Source: Erythroxylum novogranatense (lineage: Eukaryota > Streptophyta > Magnoliopsida > Malpighiales > Erythroxylaceae). Taken from it: DNA of 64,000 bases. Below the pieces are notes generated by a model. That model had not been told where the DNA came from, made no database searches, and saw only the letters and a program-made list of their open reading frames with translations. The DNA lies in contig CM057234.1 in assembly GCA_029891385.1 (NCBI GenBank), positions 24,414,350 through 24,478,349 on the forward strand, written 5' to 3'. The position numbers and the translations under genes are program-made. Shown here piece by piece: positions 47,935 to 59,253 of this stretch (the stretch's first letter is position 1; every line of letters begins with the position of its first letter).

Positions 47935-50900
47935 CTATACTAACAAGAACTTATCTATAAGGCTCATCCGTTCAATATGACCAATAAATATTTTAGGCGG
48001 TAAGCCTTTCGTTAACGGATCCGCTATCATAAGATCAGTACCAATATGCTCAATTGACACTGTTTGTTTTTGCATTTTTTCTTTCACAGACAAATACTTC
48101 AAATTTATGTGTTTCACACCATTTGAATATTTATCATTCTTAGAGAAGAAAACGGTTGTAGAATTATCATAATAAATTATTAACGGTCTGGTAATACTGT
48201 CAACAAGACCAAGACCTAAGATAAAGTTACGCAACCACAATTCATGAACCGTGGCCTCAAAACATGCCACAAATTTAGCCTCCGTAGTGGAAGTAGCAAT
48301 GACGGACTGCTTTCCACTTTTTCACAAAACTGTTCTTCCAGCTAATAGGAACATGTAACCGAATGTAGATTTTCGCGAGTCTACACAACCGACATAGTCT
48401 GAATCTGAGTAACCTATCACTTCAAGATGGGTTGATTTGCTATATGTGAGCATGTAGTCCTTAGTGCCTTGTAAATATCTAAGGATTTTCTTTGCAGCTT
48501 TCCAGTGGTCTATTACAGGATTGCTTTGATATCGTCCTAGTATTCCAACAGTAAAACTGATATCTAGCTTAGTGTATGTTTGAGCATACATTAAGCTTTC
48601 AACTACTGACGCATAAGGAATAAACTCTATGTCCTTACGTTCCAAATCATTTCATGGACATTGCATCAGACTAAATTTGTCCCCTTTTTAAATTGGAACT
48701 ATCCCTGCAGAGCATTTCTCCATTTCTAATGCTTTCTCGATATATCCTTTCTGAGACAATCTTAACAATCCTTGTGATCTATCCCAGAATATTTCTATTC
48801 CTATCAGATAGGATGCCTCACCCGTATCTTTCAATTCAAAATTATTAGAAAGAAAATTTTTTGCATCATGTAACAAAACAACATTATTCGCAGCAAGAAG
48901 GATACCGTCAACATATAGGACTAATATAATGAACTTGCTTCCACTAACCTTCATATAAATACACCGATTAACGGTATTTTCTACAAAACCATAAGACGCA
49001 ATGATATCATTAAACTTAAGATACCATTGTCGAGAAGCTTGCTTCAGGTCATATATTGGCTTCTTTAATTTATACACTAATTGTTTCTTTCCTGTGGTCA
49101 CGAAACCATCTGGTTGATCCATATATACTTCTTCTTCCAAGTCACCATTTAGAAAAGCGGTCTTTAAGTCCATTTGGTGAAGCTTTAAATCATAATGAGC
49201 CACCAGTGCCATAACAATTCTTAAAGAGTCCTTCTTTGAAACTGGAGAGAAGGTCTCTTTATAGTCAATACCATCCTTTTGAGTGTAACCTTTGGCAACA
49301 AGTCTGGCTTTATACCTTTCAATGTTGCCTTGTGAGTCACATTTGGTCTTAAAGACCTATTTACAACCCACTTGCTTTGCACCTTCCTGCAACTTAAGTA
49401 ATTCCTAGACATTGTTGTCATCCATTGATTTTAACTCTTCTTTCATAGCATTGAACCATTTTTTAGAATTGTTACATTCCATGGCTTGTTTGAACGAGCC
49501 TGGATCTTTATCAATGCTCAAGTCACATTCATGTTCAAATGAGTAAATTTCATAGTCACTTAAGATAGCTGGTCTTCTTTGCCTTACAGACCTTCGTAAT
49601 GCTACGTCTTGTGATATTACTTGATCATTTGTAACTTGATCATTATTAGCTGGTTCGTCATTAATATGCTCAATTTGTGGAAGTGGAACATTAATTTGTT
49701 GTTTCGGTATGTTGCGTATCTGTGATGCAACAAGAGGAATAACAACCGGTAGAATCACATTTGATGTGCTAGTTTCTACTCGTCTTGGAGTAGTTTCTAC
49801 TCGATTCTCGTGAATATTCACTTTTCGTGGTTCTCTACTCCCACTGATTTGACCATTCTCAATGAACTTAGCGTTACCAGACTCAACTATTCTCGTACTA
49901 TGATTAGGACAATAAAATCTATACCCCTTTGAATTTTTGGGATAGCTGATGAAATAACCACTAACGGTTCTCCCATCAAGCTTTTTTCATGTGGATTATA
50001 CAACCTTACTTCTGTCGGACAACCCCAAATGTGAAGGTGTCGTAAGATAGGCTTCCTTCCTGTCAACAATTCATAAGGTGTCTTAGGAACTGTCTTACTA
50101 GGAATCCTATTTAACAAATACAAAGCGGTCTTTAATACATACAATGATAAAGGTATAGTACTATTACTTAACATGCTCCTAATCATTTCCATAAGAGTAC
50201 GATTCACTTTTCAGCTACACCATTTTGTTGTAGTGTACCAGGCATTGTATATTGTGCACATATGCTTTAATTAGCAAGAAACTTTACAAATGGACCTAGA
50301 CATTGTCCACTTTCATCAAATTTTTGGTAATATTCACCACCTCTATCAGACCATATTATCTTTACTTTTCTATCTAACTGTCTTTCTATCTCATTAATGA
50401 ACACCTCTAGGATGTCCACAAACTGAGACTTCTCATGTAGTAGATAAATATATTCATATCATGAGAAGTCATTAATAAAGGTAATAAAATATTTTTCGTC
50501 GTCCTAAGAAGGAATATCGAAAGGACCACAGATGTCAGTGTGTATTAATTCAAGTAATGCGTTACTTCTTGTGGCTGGATGCTTTGATATATGTTTGGTT
50601 TGCTTGCCTTTAATGCAATCCACACATATATCCCAGTCAAAAAAATCCAATAGAGGTAAGATTTTATTTTTTACTAACCTCTATACCCTTTCTTTGGATA
50701 TATGACCTAATCTTTTATGTCACAAAAAAGCAAAACGTTCATTATGTGCACTACGTTTATTTCCTCTAATATGGTCAACATGAAACAGAGATTCAGCAAA
50801 ATCAACATCAAGATTGAAACAATATAAACAATCAATTAATGTACCAGAACTATAATAGTACTTATGTTTATATAATAAAAAAACACATTTTCCAATTTTA

Positions 50901-51397
50901 AATTGAAATCCTACATCATCCAATTTTACAACAGAAACTAAATTCCTAGCACATTCAGGAACATAAAGACACTTTTCTAAATCTAGGTAACACCCAATGT
51001 ACAAAATCAATCTGTACGTCCCAATGCCCTCTATTCGTGCCTTCATTCTATTCTCCATATACAATAACTTTTCCGTTCCGTTTATAGTCTAGATTGAAAG
51101 GAATCCCTATTTAACATGTGACTCATGAGTAGTTGTACCAGAATCTAACCACCAATTATTTTTAGGCACGTCAATAAGATTTGATTCAAAACATACCGAG
51201 GCATAGTATGTACCTTTCTTTTCAAACCAAACTTTTCTTTTAGGACAATCATTCTGAATGTAACCAGGCTTCTTACAGAAGTGGCATCTTTTATCTTTCT
51301 TGATTCGACCCTCATTAACTTTGTTGAGAGATTTGTCCTTATTTTTGCCTTTCTGTCATGGTTTATTCTTACTGCTACTAACACCTTAATGAAACGT
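47935..51397 (-). pseudogene. copia-2 pol (protease, integrase, RT, RNase H)
   Basis: In order on the minus strand: zinc knuckle CHFCKKPGYIQNDC near 51275 (the usual His is Tyr); protease WWLDSGTTTHES near 51150; integrase CVDCIKGKQTKH and HTDICGPFDIP (about 50620-50510); QQNGVAEK then NRTLMEMIRS after a stop (50240-50180). Reverse transcriptase (49212-48688) has LKLHQMDLKTAFLNGDLEEE and LYVDGILLA, where the second catalytic Asp of YVDD is Gly. RNase H is at 48645-47935, with GYSDSDYVGCVDSRKS and, near the end, ADPLTKGLP. Multiple frameshifts and the active-site change make it inactive. Confidence 0.92.
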
Positions 51398-52000
51398 AAG
51401 ATGAACGGACTATTCCTTTATTTTATTCAATCTCAATTCCTTCTGAATTAACATGGCCTTAATTTCTTGAAGGTTTCATTTTTCTTTAATAGTGTTATAA
51501 TTCACTTGAAACTGGCCAAACTCTAGAGAAAATGAGTTTATTATAAATTGTACCAGAAAGGACTCACTCACATCCATACCCATAGATTTCAACTTTGCAG
51601 CTAAGTTTGACATATGAATTATATGATCATGAATGGGCTGTGATCATTCAAATTTCTTGGTTAATAGCTCACTCGTAAAAGTACCTACTATGGACTTGTC
51701 AGCTATATCTGATTGGGAATATTCCTTAAGCTTTAACATGAACTCCTTTGCATTATCTGTCTTAGGCATTGATGATTTCACATTTTCTGCAATTGTCATT
51801 CGCATCAAATTCAAGCTTAGCCTGTTAGACCATTCCCAAGCCTCATAATAAGACTTGTCAACTTCAAAACTAGTCTTAATTATGGTTGCGGGCCTTACGT
51901 CTAAGACTATGACTAAGTCCAAATCCATTATACCCAGTTGGAACTAGATTTGTTCAGACCAATCCCCATAGTTCAGACCATTGAACTTGATTAAGCCATT
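51398..52000 (-). pseudogene. copia-2 gag
   Basis: The minus strand reads FNGLNYGDWSEQI, then a TAG, then a FQLGIMDLDLVIV-type start (open frame 51928-51644), followed by EWSNRLSLNLMRMTIAENV and further Gag-like text with breaks to the knuckle. The phrase (F/L)xGxNYxxW is the usual N-terminal Gag motif of this copia group. Confidence 0.85.
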
Positions 52001-53590
52001 TCTTAAGGAAAACAAACTAGAGATGTTGCACATACAACATATAGTGCACACATTAATGCTTTGAGTAAACCTAAATGGATTCAAACTAATTAATAAACAT
52101 TGATTATGCATTTAAATTCTCCTTTGGGTGAAATTTAAATACATAGAAGTAACCTATTATGATGCATATATAATACTATAATGGACAATCAAGCATATTA
52201 CAATCAATATGCATGTTATCTTTGGATATACAATCATATTAACTAAATATGTTGATAAAGTTCCTTTAATGTCATTAATTATAAGCAATGGTCCACTTTT
52301 GTGTGACCTCCTAGCGTTATAATTAATAATCTCAACTGTTCAGTTCAACCTTTATGTCATTTTAGCATCATATCATATTGAACAATTGAAATAAATCACA
52401 ATTAAATGATTAAAATTTTCAAGCTAGGCCACTTTGGTGACTAACAAACTTTCCATGCAATAAACATTTAATTGGACAATTATCATATATAAAATTTTAA
52501 TTTAACTAGTTTAGTCACTTTGGTGACAAACAAACTATTCTAAATGTCCATAATGTCATGTATTACATTCAAAATATACTAAGAAAATTTAATTCCAACC
52601 ATTATATAATATAAAATATTCAAAGTACCAAACAAATATATAATATGGCACTAATTTCTAAAATTATATTATGTATAAATCAATTATGAATTAAATAACC
52701 CTTTATGTTCCATCTTAAAATTATTTTTTTCTTTGGGGTTAAAGTCTATAATTATTTACTAACCCAAAATGTTGTCCCTTAATGGCCCAAAGGCCCAAAA
52801 ATCAGTCCATAATCTGATTTTTGGGCTTGAAAGCTTGTCTGACATGTGCACGCACCAGCGTTTGACGTGTGCACTACACGCGCTAGGCCTGCGTCTGGTG
52901 AAGCTTCATCTGCACGAGCCAGACGTTGCAGACACGCCCCAGACGCTGCTTCATCGTCTTCTTCGTTGCTTCTGTTTTTTTAAACTATTCTTTTACCACT
53001 TCTTTCTTTTATGGATTTTTGCTATTCCTTTCTAGAATCCTCTTTTGGCTTAAAGTTATCAATCTTCACATCCACTATGTACATATTTGGTGGTTATCCC
53101 ATGACACTTTCTCACTCAAACCCATAACAGTGGAGTTTTATTTCGTTTCTTTTTCATCAATCCATATATTTCCATAAGCAAACACAGAACCCATAAGCAT
53201 TACATATCACCAAAAGTAATCGTGTTTTTGTTCTATGTTAACACCGTTAAAAATCATTGCATATCTGAGGGAAATGGTCTGTTTGTTCGTTTCCTATTGC
53301 TTTCCACCATTAAAACCAAATGCAGAACAAACCCACAGTTCAGAAACGCAATAAATATTTTCATAAACATGAAGCAAACATTTTTCTCGATTCTTTCTCA
53401 ACAATAATAGTTCTAGAACGTTACGTTATTATTCAACCTTTTGTTTCAAGAACTATACATGACTATTATATTTCGATGAAACAGGGACAATGTTATGAAC
53501 ATCAAAAAATCATCAAACCGAAACCGAAAAGTAACAAATCACAATCATATATAAATGATACACGGTAGAATACAAATCATGCAATACCAT
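52001..53590 (-). other. copia-2 untranslated leader
   Basis: About 1.6 kb between primer site and gag with no coding sequence; AT-rich on the gag side, with a GC-richer block at 52790-52980. Contains the hairpin at 52793-52826. Confidence 0.7.
52793..52826. repeat. Perfect 13-bp hairpin in the copia-2 leader
   Basis: gcccaaaaatcag, loop tccataat, ctgatttttgggc. Stem of 13 perfect pairs with an 8-base loop. Confidence 0.9.
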
Positions 53591-53602
53591 GCTCTGATAC
53601 CA
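53591..53602 (-). other. Primer-binding site of copia-2
   Basis: tggtatcagagc on the minus strand, two bases after the 5' LTR end at 53605. Confidence 0.9.
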
Positions 53603-53604
53603 AT

Positions 53605-53728
53605 TGTAAGACATTTATGGATCGAATGATTTGTGCGTACCTGTATCTATGATTGTTTTGTTTTGTAAGATGTTGATTTATTCCCTTTCTGCTTCCTTTT
53701 TTTTATATGGTTCTTCAATGGTGCAAAA
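53605..53728 (-). repeat. Partial 5' LTR of copia-2
   Basis: 124 bp matching 47234-47355 at nearly every position, then an abrupt change of sequence. Confidence 0.85.
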
Positions 53729-54067
53729 TTAGGTAGAGAAAAGACGTAGGCGAGGAAAGATATTCTTTCACTACTTGTATTGAATGCTTAAGGCAATTAT
53801 TTATACACCCTACTACTCATTTCTGTTGGTGGGTGACCTAGAATCAAGGAAGGAGTAACAAACTAACAACCAAATCTGTACAGAGGGGCCACTCTCTTTG
53901 CTATACACCGTGTCAGAGAGTGGAGAATAAAAAAGAACAAACGAAATGAAAAAGGAAAAGGACAAAAAGAAAGAAAGGCATAAGTAATGGGCCAATAGCT
54001 TGTATCCGTAACTTTATGTCTAGTTTGTGTCTAGTCCAGAGTAGTGGAATTATTTTGGGTCTTTATG
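53729..54067 (-). repeat. 3' LTR of copia-3 (approximate)
   Basis: It lies directly after the polypurine tract on the minus strand and ends TTTTGCA at 53729. The first bases read TCATAAAG rather than TG, so the start may be mutated or off by a few bases. Confidence 0.6.
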
Positions 54068-54080
54068 ACCCCCCCTTCAA
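54067..54080 (-). other. Polypurine tract of copia-3
   Basis: ttgaagggggggtc on the minus strand, just before the 3' LTR. Confidence 0.8.
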
Positions 54081-54085
54081 GTCGG

Positions 54086-54213
54086 TGGTTAGGTTGAAAG
54101 CTAACAACACCGATCTTGCGAACCAGACCCAAAAACGTTCGTGCGGGAAGTGCCTTCGTGAGTAGATCTCCGAGTTGCTGGGTCGTGCTCACGTGTTTCA
54201 AATCGAGGAAGCC
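54086..54213 (-). pseudogene. copia-3 RNase H, C-terminal end
   Basis: The minus strand encodes LGFLDLKHVSTTQQLGDLLT, then KALPARTFLGLVRKIGVV: the final block of a copia polyprotein, cut off at its upstream side by the TSD at 54214-54218. Confidence 0.88.
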
Positions 54214-54218
54214 AAGGT
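54214..54218. repeat. Left target-site duplication of the large-LTR element
   Basis: aaggt, identical to 63503-63507 at the far end. Confidence 0.85.
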
Positions 54219-54224
54219 TGTTGG

Positions 54225-54403
54225 GTCTGGGATTTGGTACCGAGACAAACGGGTCCCGCATACCCCCGCATACCCCCGCGGCCCACATAATTGGTACTGT
54301 CCTCTTTGGTCAGGGGAATCCCTCTCCAGGATTCGAACACAAGACCTCAAGGTTTTATAGCTTCCACATGCTCGCCTCTTACCATTTGGCTAGTGATACC
54401 AAA
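54225..54403 (-). mobile_element. tRNA-derived SINE
   Basis: On the minus strand, GGTATCACTAGCCAAATGGT carries an A box (TAGCCAAATGG) and GTGTTCGAATCCTGG, about 50 bases downstream, a B box, as in a tRNA-type Pol III promoter. A non-tRNA body with a duplicated tatgcggggg phrase follows. The 179-bp insert is flanked by a 7-bp direct repeat, ttgttgg, at 54218-54224 and 54404-54410; the homologous 3' LTR lacks it. No clear poly-A or simple tail is seen at its 3' end, which is unusual. Confidence 0.7.
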
Positions 54404-55461
54404 TTGTTGGACCCCGATCTTTCAGTGAAAATTAGAAATATTAAAATGAATTCAATGGGTATTTTCGGATATGAATTGTGTTATAGAAGTCACTATGCCT
54501 TGAGGAAATTGATGAGAAAAAGAAATTATTGATTTTGATGACTCTGAAGATTAGTTTTGGTTATGAAAGTTTAAGTGGATGAGATGATTGAAATGGAAGT
54601 TGAAATCAAGAAATAGTAAGTGAAAGTGTAAAATTTTAAAGAAATTAGAAAATAAAGACAATTTGTTTGGTTGTGAATGTTGTGTTTTAAGTTAGATTAT
54701 TTTACGAATAAGATTTCAGTCATATGTGGAGAATGGTGGAGTTTTGTATCTTTTGTATTTGGTCTTGGATACTGATGTTGTAATATGGCTTGGAATGCCA
54801 TTTAATTTTATAAACATTTATCTTATGATGTTAATGAGATATGGATTTACATATGGATATGAAAGATAAATTGTGTATAGATTTGTGTACAGATATGACA
54901 TGTAAATTGTGTATGAATGGCGTAAGTTATTGAAGTAGAGTATAGTGCTGAAATTTCTGGACTGCTATAGATCGGATGAGATCATTTAGTATTGTTGAGA
55001 GTGTTAGACGAGCTGTAGAGCTTTTCCATGATGTGTAATGGGCTATTTTAGGATGTGTTAATCGTAATATGTGAGTTACTAGAGTTGGGTGCAGGTGCTG
55101 TCTAAATGGCAGATCACAGACAAATCTTTGAGGCCACTTTTGACCTTTATAGAGATGGAATTGGGGTTGGTGACCTTCATGAAAGTTGTAGATCTTTCTT
55201 CAAGCTTTCCATAGACATCAAGTTTGTTAAATTTGGAGTTCTGGATCAAAAGTTATGATGTTTGCAAGTTTTAGTACTGTTGAGAAATTATCGATAAGTC
55301 ATCTTTGTGTAAACTTTTGATTCCTTTATTGTCCGATCTTGCCTTTGTATCCTTCTTAAAAATAGTAGAGCTATCTCTTAGATTTCCAATGAAACAAACC
55401 GTGACTGATTTGGAGCTCGGAGTCAAAAGTTATGAAGCTTTGAAGTTCGGAGGTTGAGCAA

Positions 55462-55566
55462 TGCCGAGCGACCGCCAAGAAGGTCGAGCGGCCGAGCGAC
55501 CCGCGCATGGCCGAGCGACCTGCACGGGCGCAAGGCCGAGCGACCGCCGTGGTCGCGCAGCTCGGC
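55462..55566. repeat. GC-rich minisatellite, 5' LTR copy
   Basis: Repeats of gccgagcgacc with spacers such as tgcgcaagg, ending cgcgcagctcggcc, which can pair with the repeat. Its unit arrangement differs from the 3' LTR copy. Confidence 0.85.
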
Positions 55567-55805
55567 CATTGTGTCTGATTTTTGACCGACCGACCTCCCT
55601 TCTTTATTTTGAGCATAACTTCTTCGTCCGACATCCGATCGAACTGATTTTTGAAGCGTTGGATTTCTAAGACATTTTTCTATCTTTCCATGCTAGATTG
55701 ATTGGTTTTAACACTAAATTGAAAAAGGTGCATTGAAACAAAGTATGACGATCAGTTGATTAAGTCTGACTATGCTTCAGTAAATTGAAGATAACTTGAG
55801 CTATA

Positions 55806-56565
55806 GAGCTCGGATTGAGCTGATTCTTTTTGATAATTAAACTAGAGAGATGGGGCTACAAATGTTATGAAGGATCCGATCTATAATTTAGCCTCTAAGA
55901 CTTCCAAATGTAGGTCGGAAGTTCAGTGTAGTGTTCAGTCTTGGTGTTGTAATAACTGAACAGTGTTCAGTATTATAGGTCGCTAGAGGTCGTTAGAGCT
56001 CGGATTGAACTGATTCTTGTTGGAAATTAAACTAGAGACATGGGGCTAAAAAAGTTATGAAGGAGCCGATCGACAATTGAGCCTCTAAGACTTCCAAATG
56101 TAGGTCGGAAGTTCAGTGTAGTGTTCAGTCTTGGTGTTGTAGTGACTGAACAGTGTTCAGTATTTTAGATATATCTCAATCTCTAGAGCTCGGACTGAGT
56201 TGATTATTTTTGGAAATTAAACTAGAGACATAGATCTATAAATGTTATGAAGGAGATGACTGACAATGGAGCCTCTAAGACTTTCAAATACAGGTCGGAA
56301 GTTGAGTATAGAGTTCAGTCTCAGCTTTGTAATGGCTGAACAGTGTTCAGTATTATAGGTCGCTAGAGCTCGCTAGAGCTCGGATTGAGTTGAGTCTTTT
56401 TGAAAATTAAACTAGAGAGATGAGGCTACAAATGTTATGAAGGAGCCGATCAACAATGTAGCCTCTAAGACTTCCAAATATGGGTCGGAAGTTAGGTGTA
56501 GTGTTCAGCCTCGGGTCTGAAGAATAGACTTCAGTATTTTGGAGATATCTTGAGTTATAGAGCTC
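55806..56565 (+). repeat. Tandem 190-bp units, 5' LTR
   Basis: Unit starts (gagctcgg) at 55806, 55996, 56186 and 56376, spaced exactly 190 bp; a partial fifth start (gagctccg) is at 56560. Each unit has attaaactagaga, atgttatgaagga and cctctaagact in the same order. The first three carry the palindrome ctgaacagtgttcag (55956, 56146, 56336); the fourth has the diverged ctgaag...cttcag. Confidence 0.95.
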
Positions 56566-56804
56566 CGAACGGCCTGATTCTTGAAGCGATGGATTCGTAA
56601 GACATAGAGGGACATTTCTCTAGAAGAGAGTTTTGTCAAATGACTTCAGCTACCTGATCGAAATAAGGAGACAAGATGTCAGTTCTTAGGAAGGACATTA
56701 TTGGAAGATCACTTAAGTGTTAAGTTTTAAAGGCTTACAAGTAAGGGCATAAGGGTCTTCTCTCATTCATTAATGGCAAGTTGGTAAATAAGAAGAGTGT
56801 GCTT

Positions 56805-56817
56805 TAGTATAAGAAGG
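56805..56817 (+). promoter_or_regulatory. TATA-like box of the 5' LTR
   Basis: tagtataagaagg, in the same position relative to the purine-rich leader and splice donor as TATAAAAGG in the solo LTR at 19582-19590. Confidence 0.45.
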
Positions 56818-57040
56818 AGCAGTGAGTCACGATTTTTTGTGAAACAAAAAACAAGAGAATAAGAAGAGAGGAGAATGAGAGATTCGGATGGGAGAAAAGG
56901 AAGGAGAAAAGGAGAGAAATTTTAGGGTTCAAAATTTTGCTACCTTCCAAGGATGATTTCAAGTTGATGCTAAAGGGGAAAGATGGAAGAAGGTGATAGC
57001 TCCCTTATGGGACAAGGAAAATTCGAAAATGGGAAAAAAT

Positions 57041-57046
57041 AAGGTA
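57041..57046 (+). promoter_or_regulatory. Putative splice donor in the 5' LTR
   Basis: aag then gtaagagg; the same junction is at 61898-61903 and, diverged, at 19421-19430. Confidence 0.45.
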
Positions 57047-58654
57047 AGAGGTGGATTTTTATTCTTAAGTTTTGAATGAAGTTTTGGTTTAGAAACTTTG
57101 CTTATGGTATGGGTTTGTTAATTCTATGCCTAATTTTGGAGATTACATGCTTTAACGGGATCAATTTTGGATGGAAATTAATTAGGGTTTATGCCCAAAT
57201 TTGGAATTTGGGAATTTTGACAATTTATGATTTAGAAAGCTTGAATATATGAGGGATTAGTGTTTCTAAGTTCAATTTTAAGGATTTTGTTATTTATGAG
57301 ATTGAATTTGTGGGAAATTGGTGTAGGGAATTTTCTATTGGAAGAAAGAAAGACGCAATGGTCAAATTGAAGCTAAGGACAAGCTTGTAGCATCGATTCG
57401 AGGTGGGTTTCGTGTTTATAATTGAATAATAAGCCAATAAAGTTTTTCCAAAAGCAAGAAATAAAAAGGTTTCAAACATTTCGTAATTGTGCATATACTG
57501 TTTTCAAATGCTTTAAAGAAATTGTTTTATGTGTGTATATGCTTCATGGATCGAATTTGAATTGTGATGAATATGCAAAAGAATTTGCATTGTGATATAT
57601 GATAATTTATGCCATCGAATTGTGCTATGGCATTTCGATTTGATTCGAAAGAATGAAAGAAACATAAAATGCTAGTCTTGTGCTTGAATATGTGAACATA
57701 AATTGGTTGTGATTGGACAAGAGAGAACCTACTTTGATAGTCACGTGCACGTTGACCCCCCTTAGCCTTCTCCCGGCTGCCTGCTTGAGACTTACGAGAT
57801 CCGAAAAATGGACTCGTCGTGTTTACTGATAAACTTCGGTTTCGTCGTGTTTAAGGAACTCGAGCCATTTGATTGTGCATTCACATTTGACGTGCATTGC
57901 ATTTATGTATTGTGAGTTTGATGCATACATTGTTGACATTATGTGCATTGGTTGAGAATTTGAAGAAATAAGAGTTTTGTGATTTCAAAGTGGATTGACT
58001 ATGTTTATGAAAAATGTTCAATGAGAGTAAACTTTTGAAAGGTTTTGCCTATTATTTTGTTATAAGCATGTTACCCACGGGCTTTCAAGCTCACCCCTTT
58101 CATCCCCATCTCCGTGTTACGACGGAGATCGGATGAAAGAAGGTCAAGACTTTGTGTTCGATTTTGCTTAGAGTGTAATTTGTGTAAAGTAGAATTTTGG
58201 TAATTGATATTGTATATGGCTTAGAATGCCATCGACGTTTTGTAAGAAAGAAATTCCTAATATGTATAGATTATGAAATTGTATACGAATTTGTGTATGG
58301 TTATGATTGATGAGAATGGTTGGGTTGTATAAGGTTTTGATTTATGAGATCGTGCATGAATTGTACTTGGATTATGAGATTTGTATGAGGCTATTGAGTT
58401 ATGAAAATGAGAGAAGGAAAGAAAAAAAAAAGTACACAGATTTGGATTAGTTTGGACTGATAGTCTTAAGGTTTCCAACGCAAACGCTTTGTTTGATATT
58501 TGTTCACGGATGTCGGAAATTGCTTTCGATTCGTTAATGATTTGTTTCGCTTTGTGATCAATCGTTTATTCGTTCCACCTCTTTGTGATTCGTATTCATT
58601 TTGGCTTTCATTTTTCGGTTGGGATCCGGTTCCCGGATTGGGTCCCAACATTTG

Positions 58655-58667
58655 TGGTATCAAAGCC
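58655..58667 (+). other. Primer-binding site of the large-LTR element
   Basis: tggtatcaaagcc four bases after the LTR end, with one mismatch to the initiator methionine tRNA type tggtatcagagcc. Confidence 0.85.
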
Positions 58668-59240
58668 CAGTAATATGATCTTACTTGGGCGTATGTGTAT
58701 GAGTAAGAAATGGATAAGAGTTTGTGAGGATAAGATTGATCTTGTGGGAATAGGAGCATGATGTGTTTGTCTTTCATGAATTATTTGACGAATCTACATG
58801 ATTGTATGATTGAGGTGATGAGTTATATGATTGAATTAGTGAGAGTGGGATATTGATGTGAATAAGTGTTCATGAGTTATTCGAGGAATTACATTGACTA
58901 TTTGATTTAAGTGTCAAGAGTATGATTGATTTTAAGATTGTGTGTATGGAAATTAAGATTAGAAATTCATAATGAGTTTGGATGATTTGTCTTTGAAGAT
59001 ATAGAAGATGCAATAGCAAAATATTTGAAAGATGAGCTTGATGATAGAAACATATGTATTGATATGATATGAGTGGTATGTGACTCAAGAATTGAGAAAT
59101 TGTGAAGAGATTGAGAATATGTATTATGAGGACATTAGATAGGAAAAGATATTAATTATGATTTATTGGAAAGAAATTAGTTAAGAGATTGTGTTACTTT
59201 ATAATGTCTTAGCAGAAATTTCGAGGGCGAAATTCTTTTA

Positions 59241-59253
59241 AGAGGTGGAGAAT
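59241..59253 (+). other. Polypurine tract of the large-LTR element
   Basis: agaggtggagaat directly before the 3' LTR. Confidence 0.85.

Larger units (their letters stand above)
47234..53728 (-). mobile_element. Ty1/copia retrotransposon (copia-2) with a truncated 5' LTR
   Basis: On the minus strand: a partial 5' LTR (53728-53605), primer site (53602-53591), a long leader, gag, pol, polypurine tract (47593-47583) and a complete 3' LTR (47582-47234). The two LTRs share a 120-base block beginning tgtaagacatttatgg on the plus strand. The 5' LTR then stops where the 3' LTR of copia-3 begins (53729), so about 225 bp of it are missing and no target duplication can be tested. Confidence 0.92.
54219..58650 (+). 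repeat. 5' LTR of the large-LTR element (contains a SINE)
   Basis: Matches 59254-63502 nearly base for base over more than 4 kb. The first six bases are separated from the rest by the SINE at 54225-54403 and its duplicate. The largest difference from the 3' LTR is in the GC-rich minisatellite near 55460-55565. Confidence 0.92.
58651..59253 (+). other. 603-bp internal domain, non-coding
   Basis: Between primer site and polypurine tract there is no open frame of note on the plus strand and no gag or pol motif. Text is rich in gatt/gagt words. Only the last about 40 bases resemble a known element (end of a Ty3/gypsy pol). Confidence 0.85.

Noticed and set aside
54331..54403. tRNA gene on the minus strand
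   Set aside because: A and B boxes are present but no acceptor stem or cloverleaf closes, and the unit has a longer body with a direct repeat at both ends, so a SINE fits better.
55371..55634. Antisense open frame in the LTR, also at 60219-60488
   Set aside because: The frame runs through the GC-rich minisatellite, differs between the two LTRs in the repeat part, and has no known domain.
57294..57494. 66-codon antisense frame repeated at 62151-62351
   Set aside because: It is identical only because the LTRs are near-identical; no motif or start context supports a gene.
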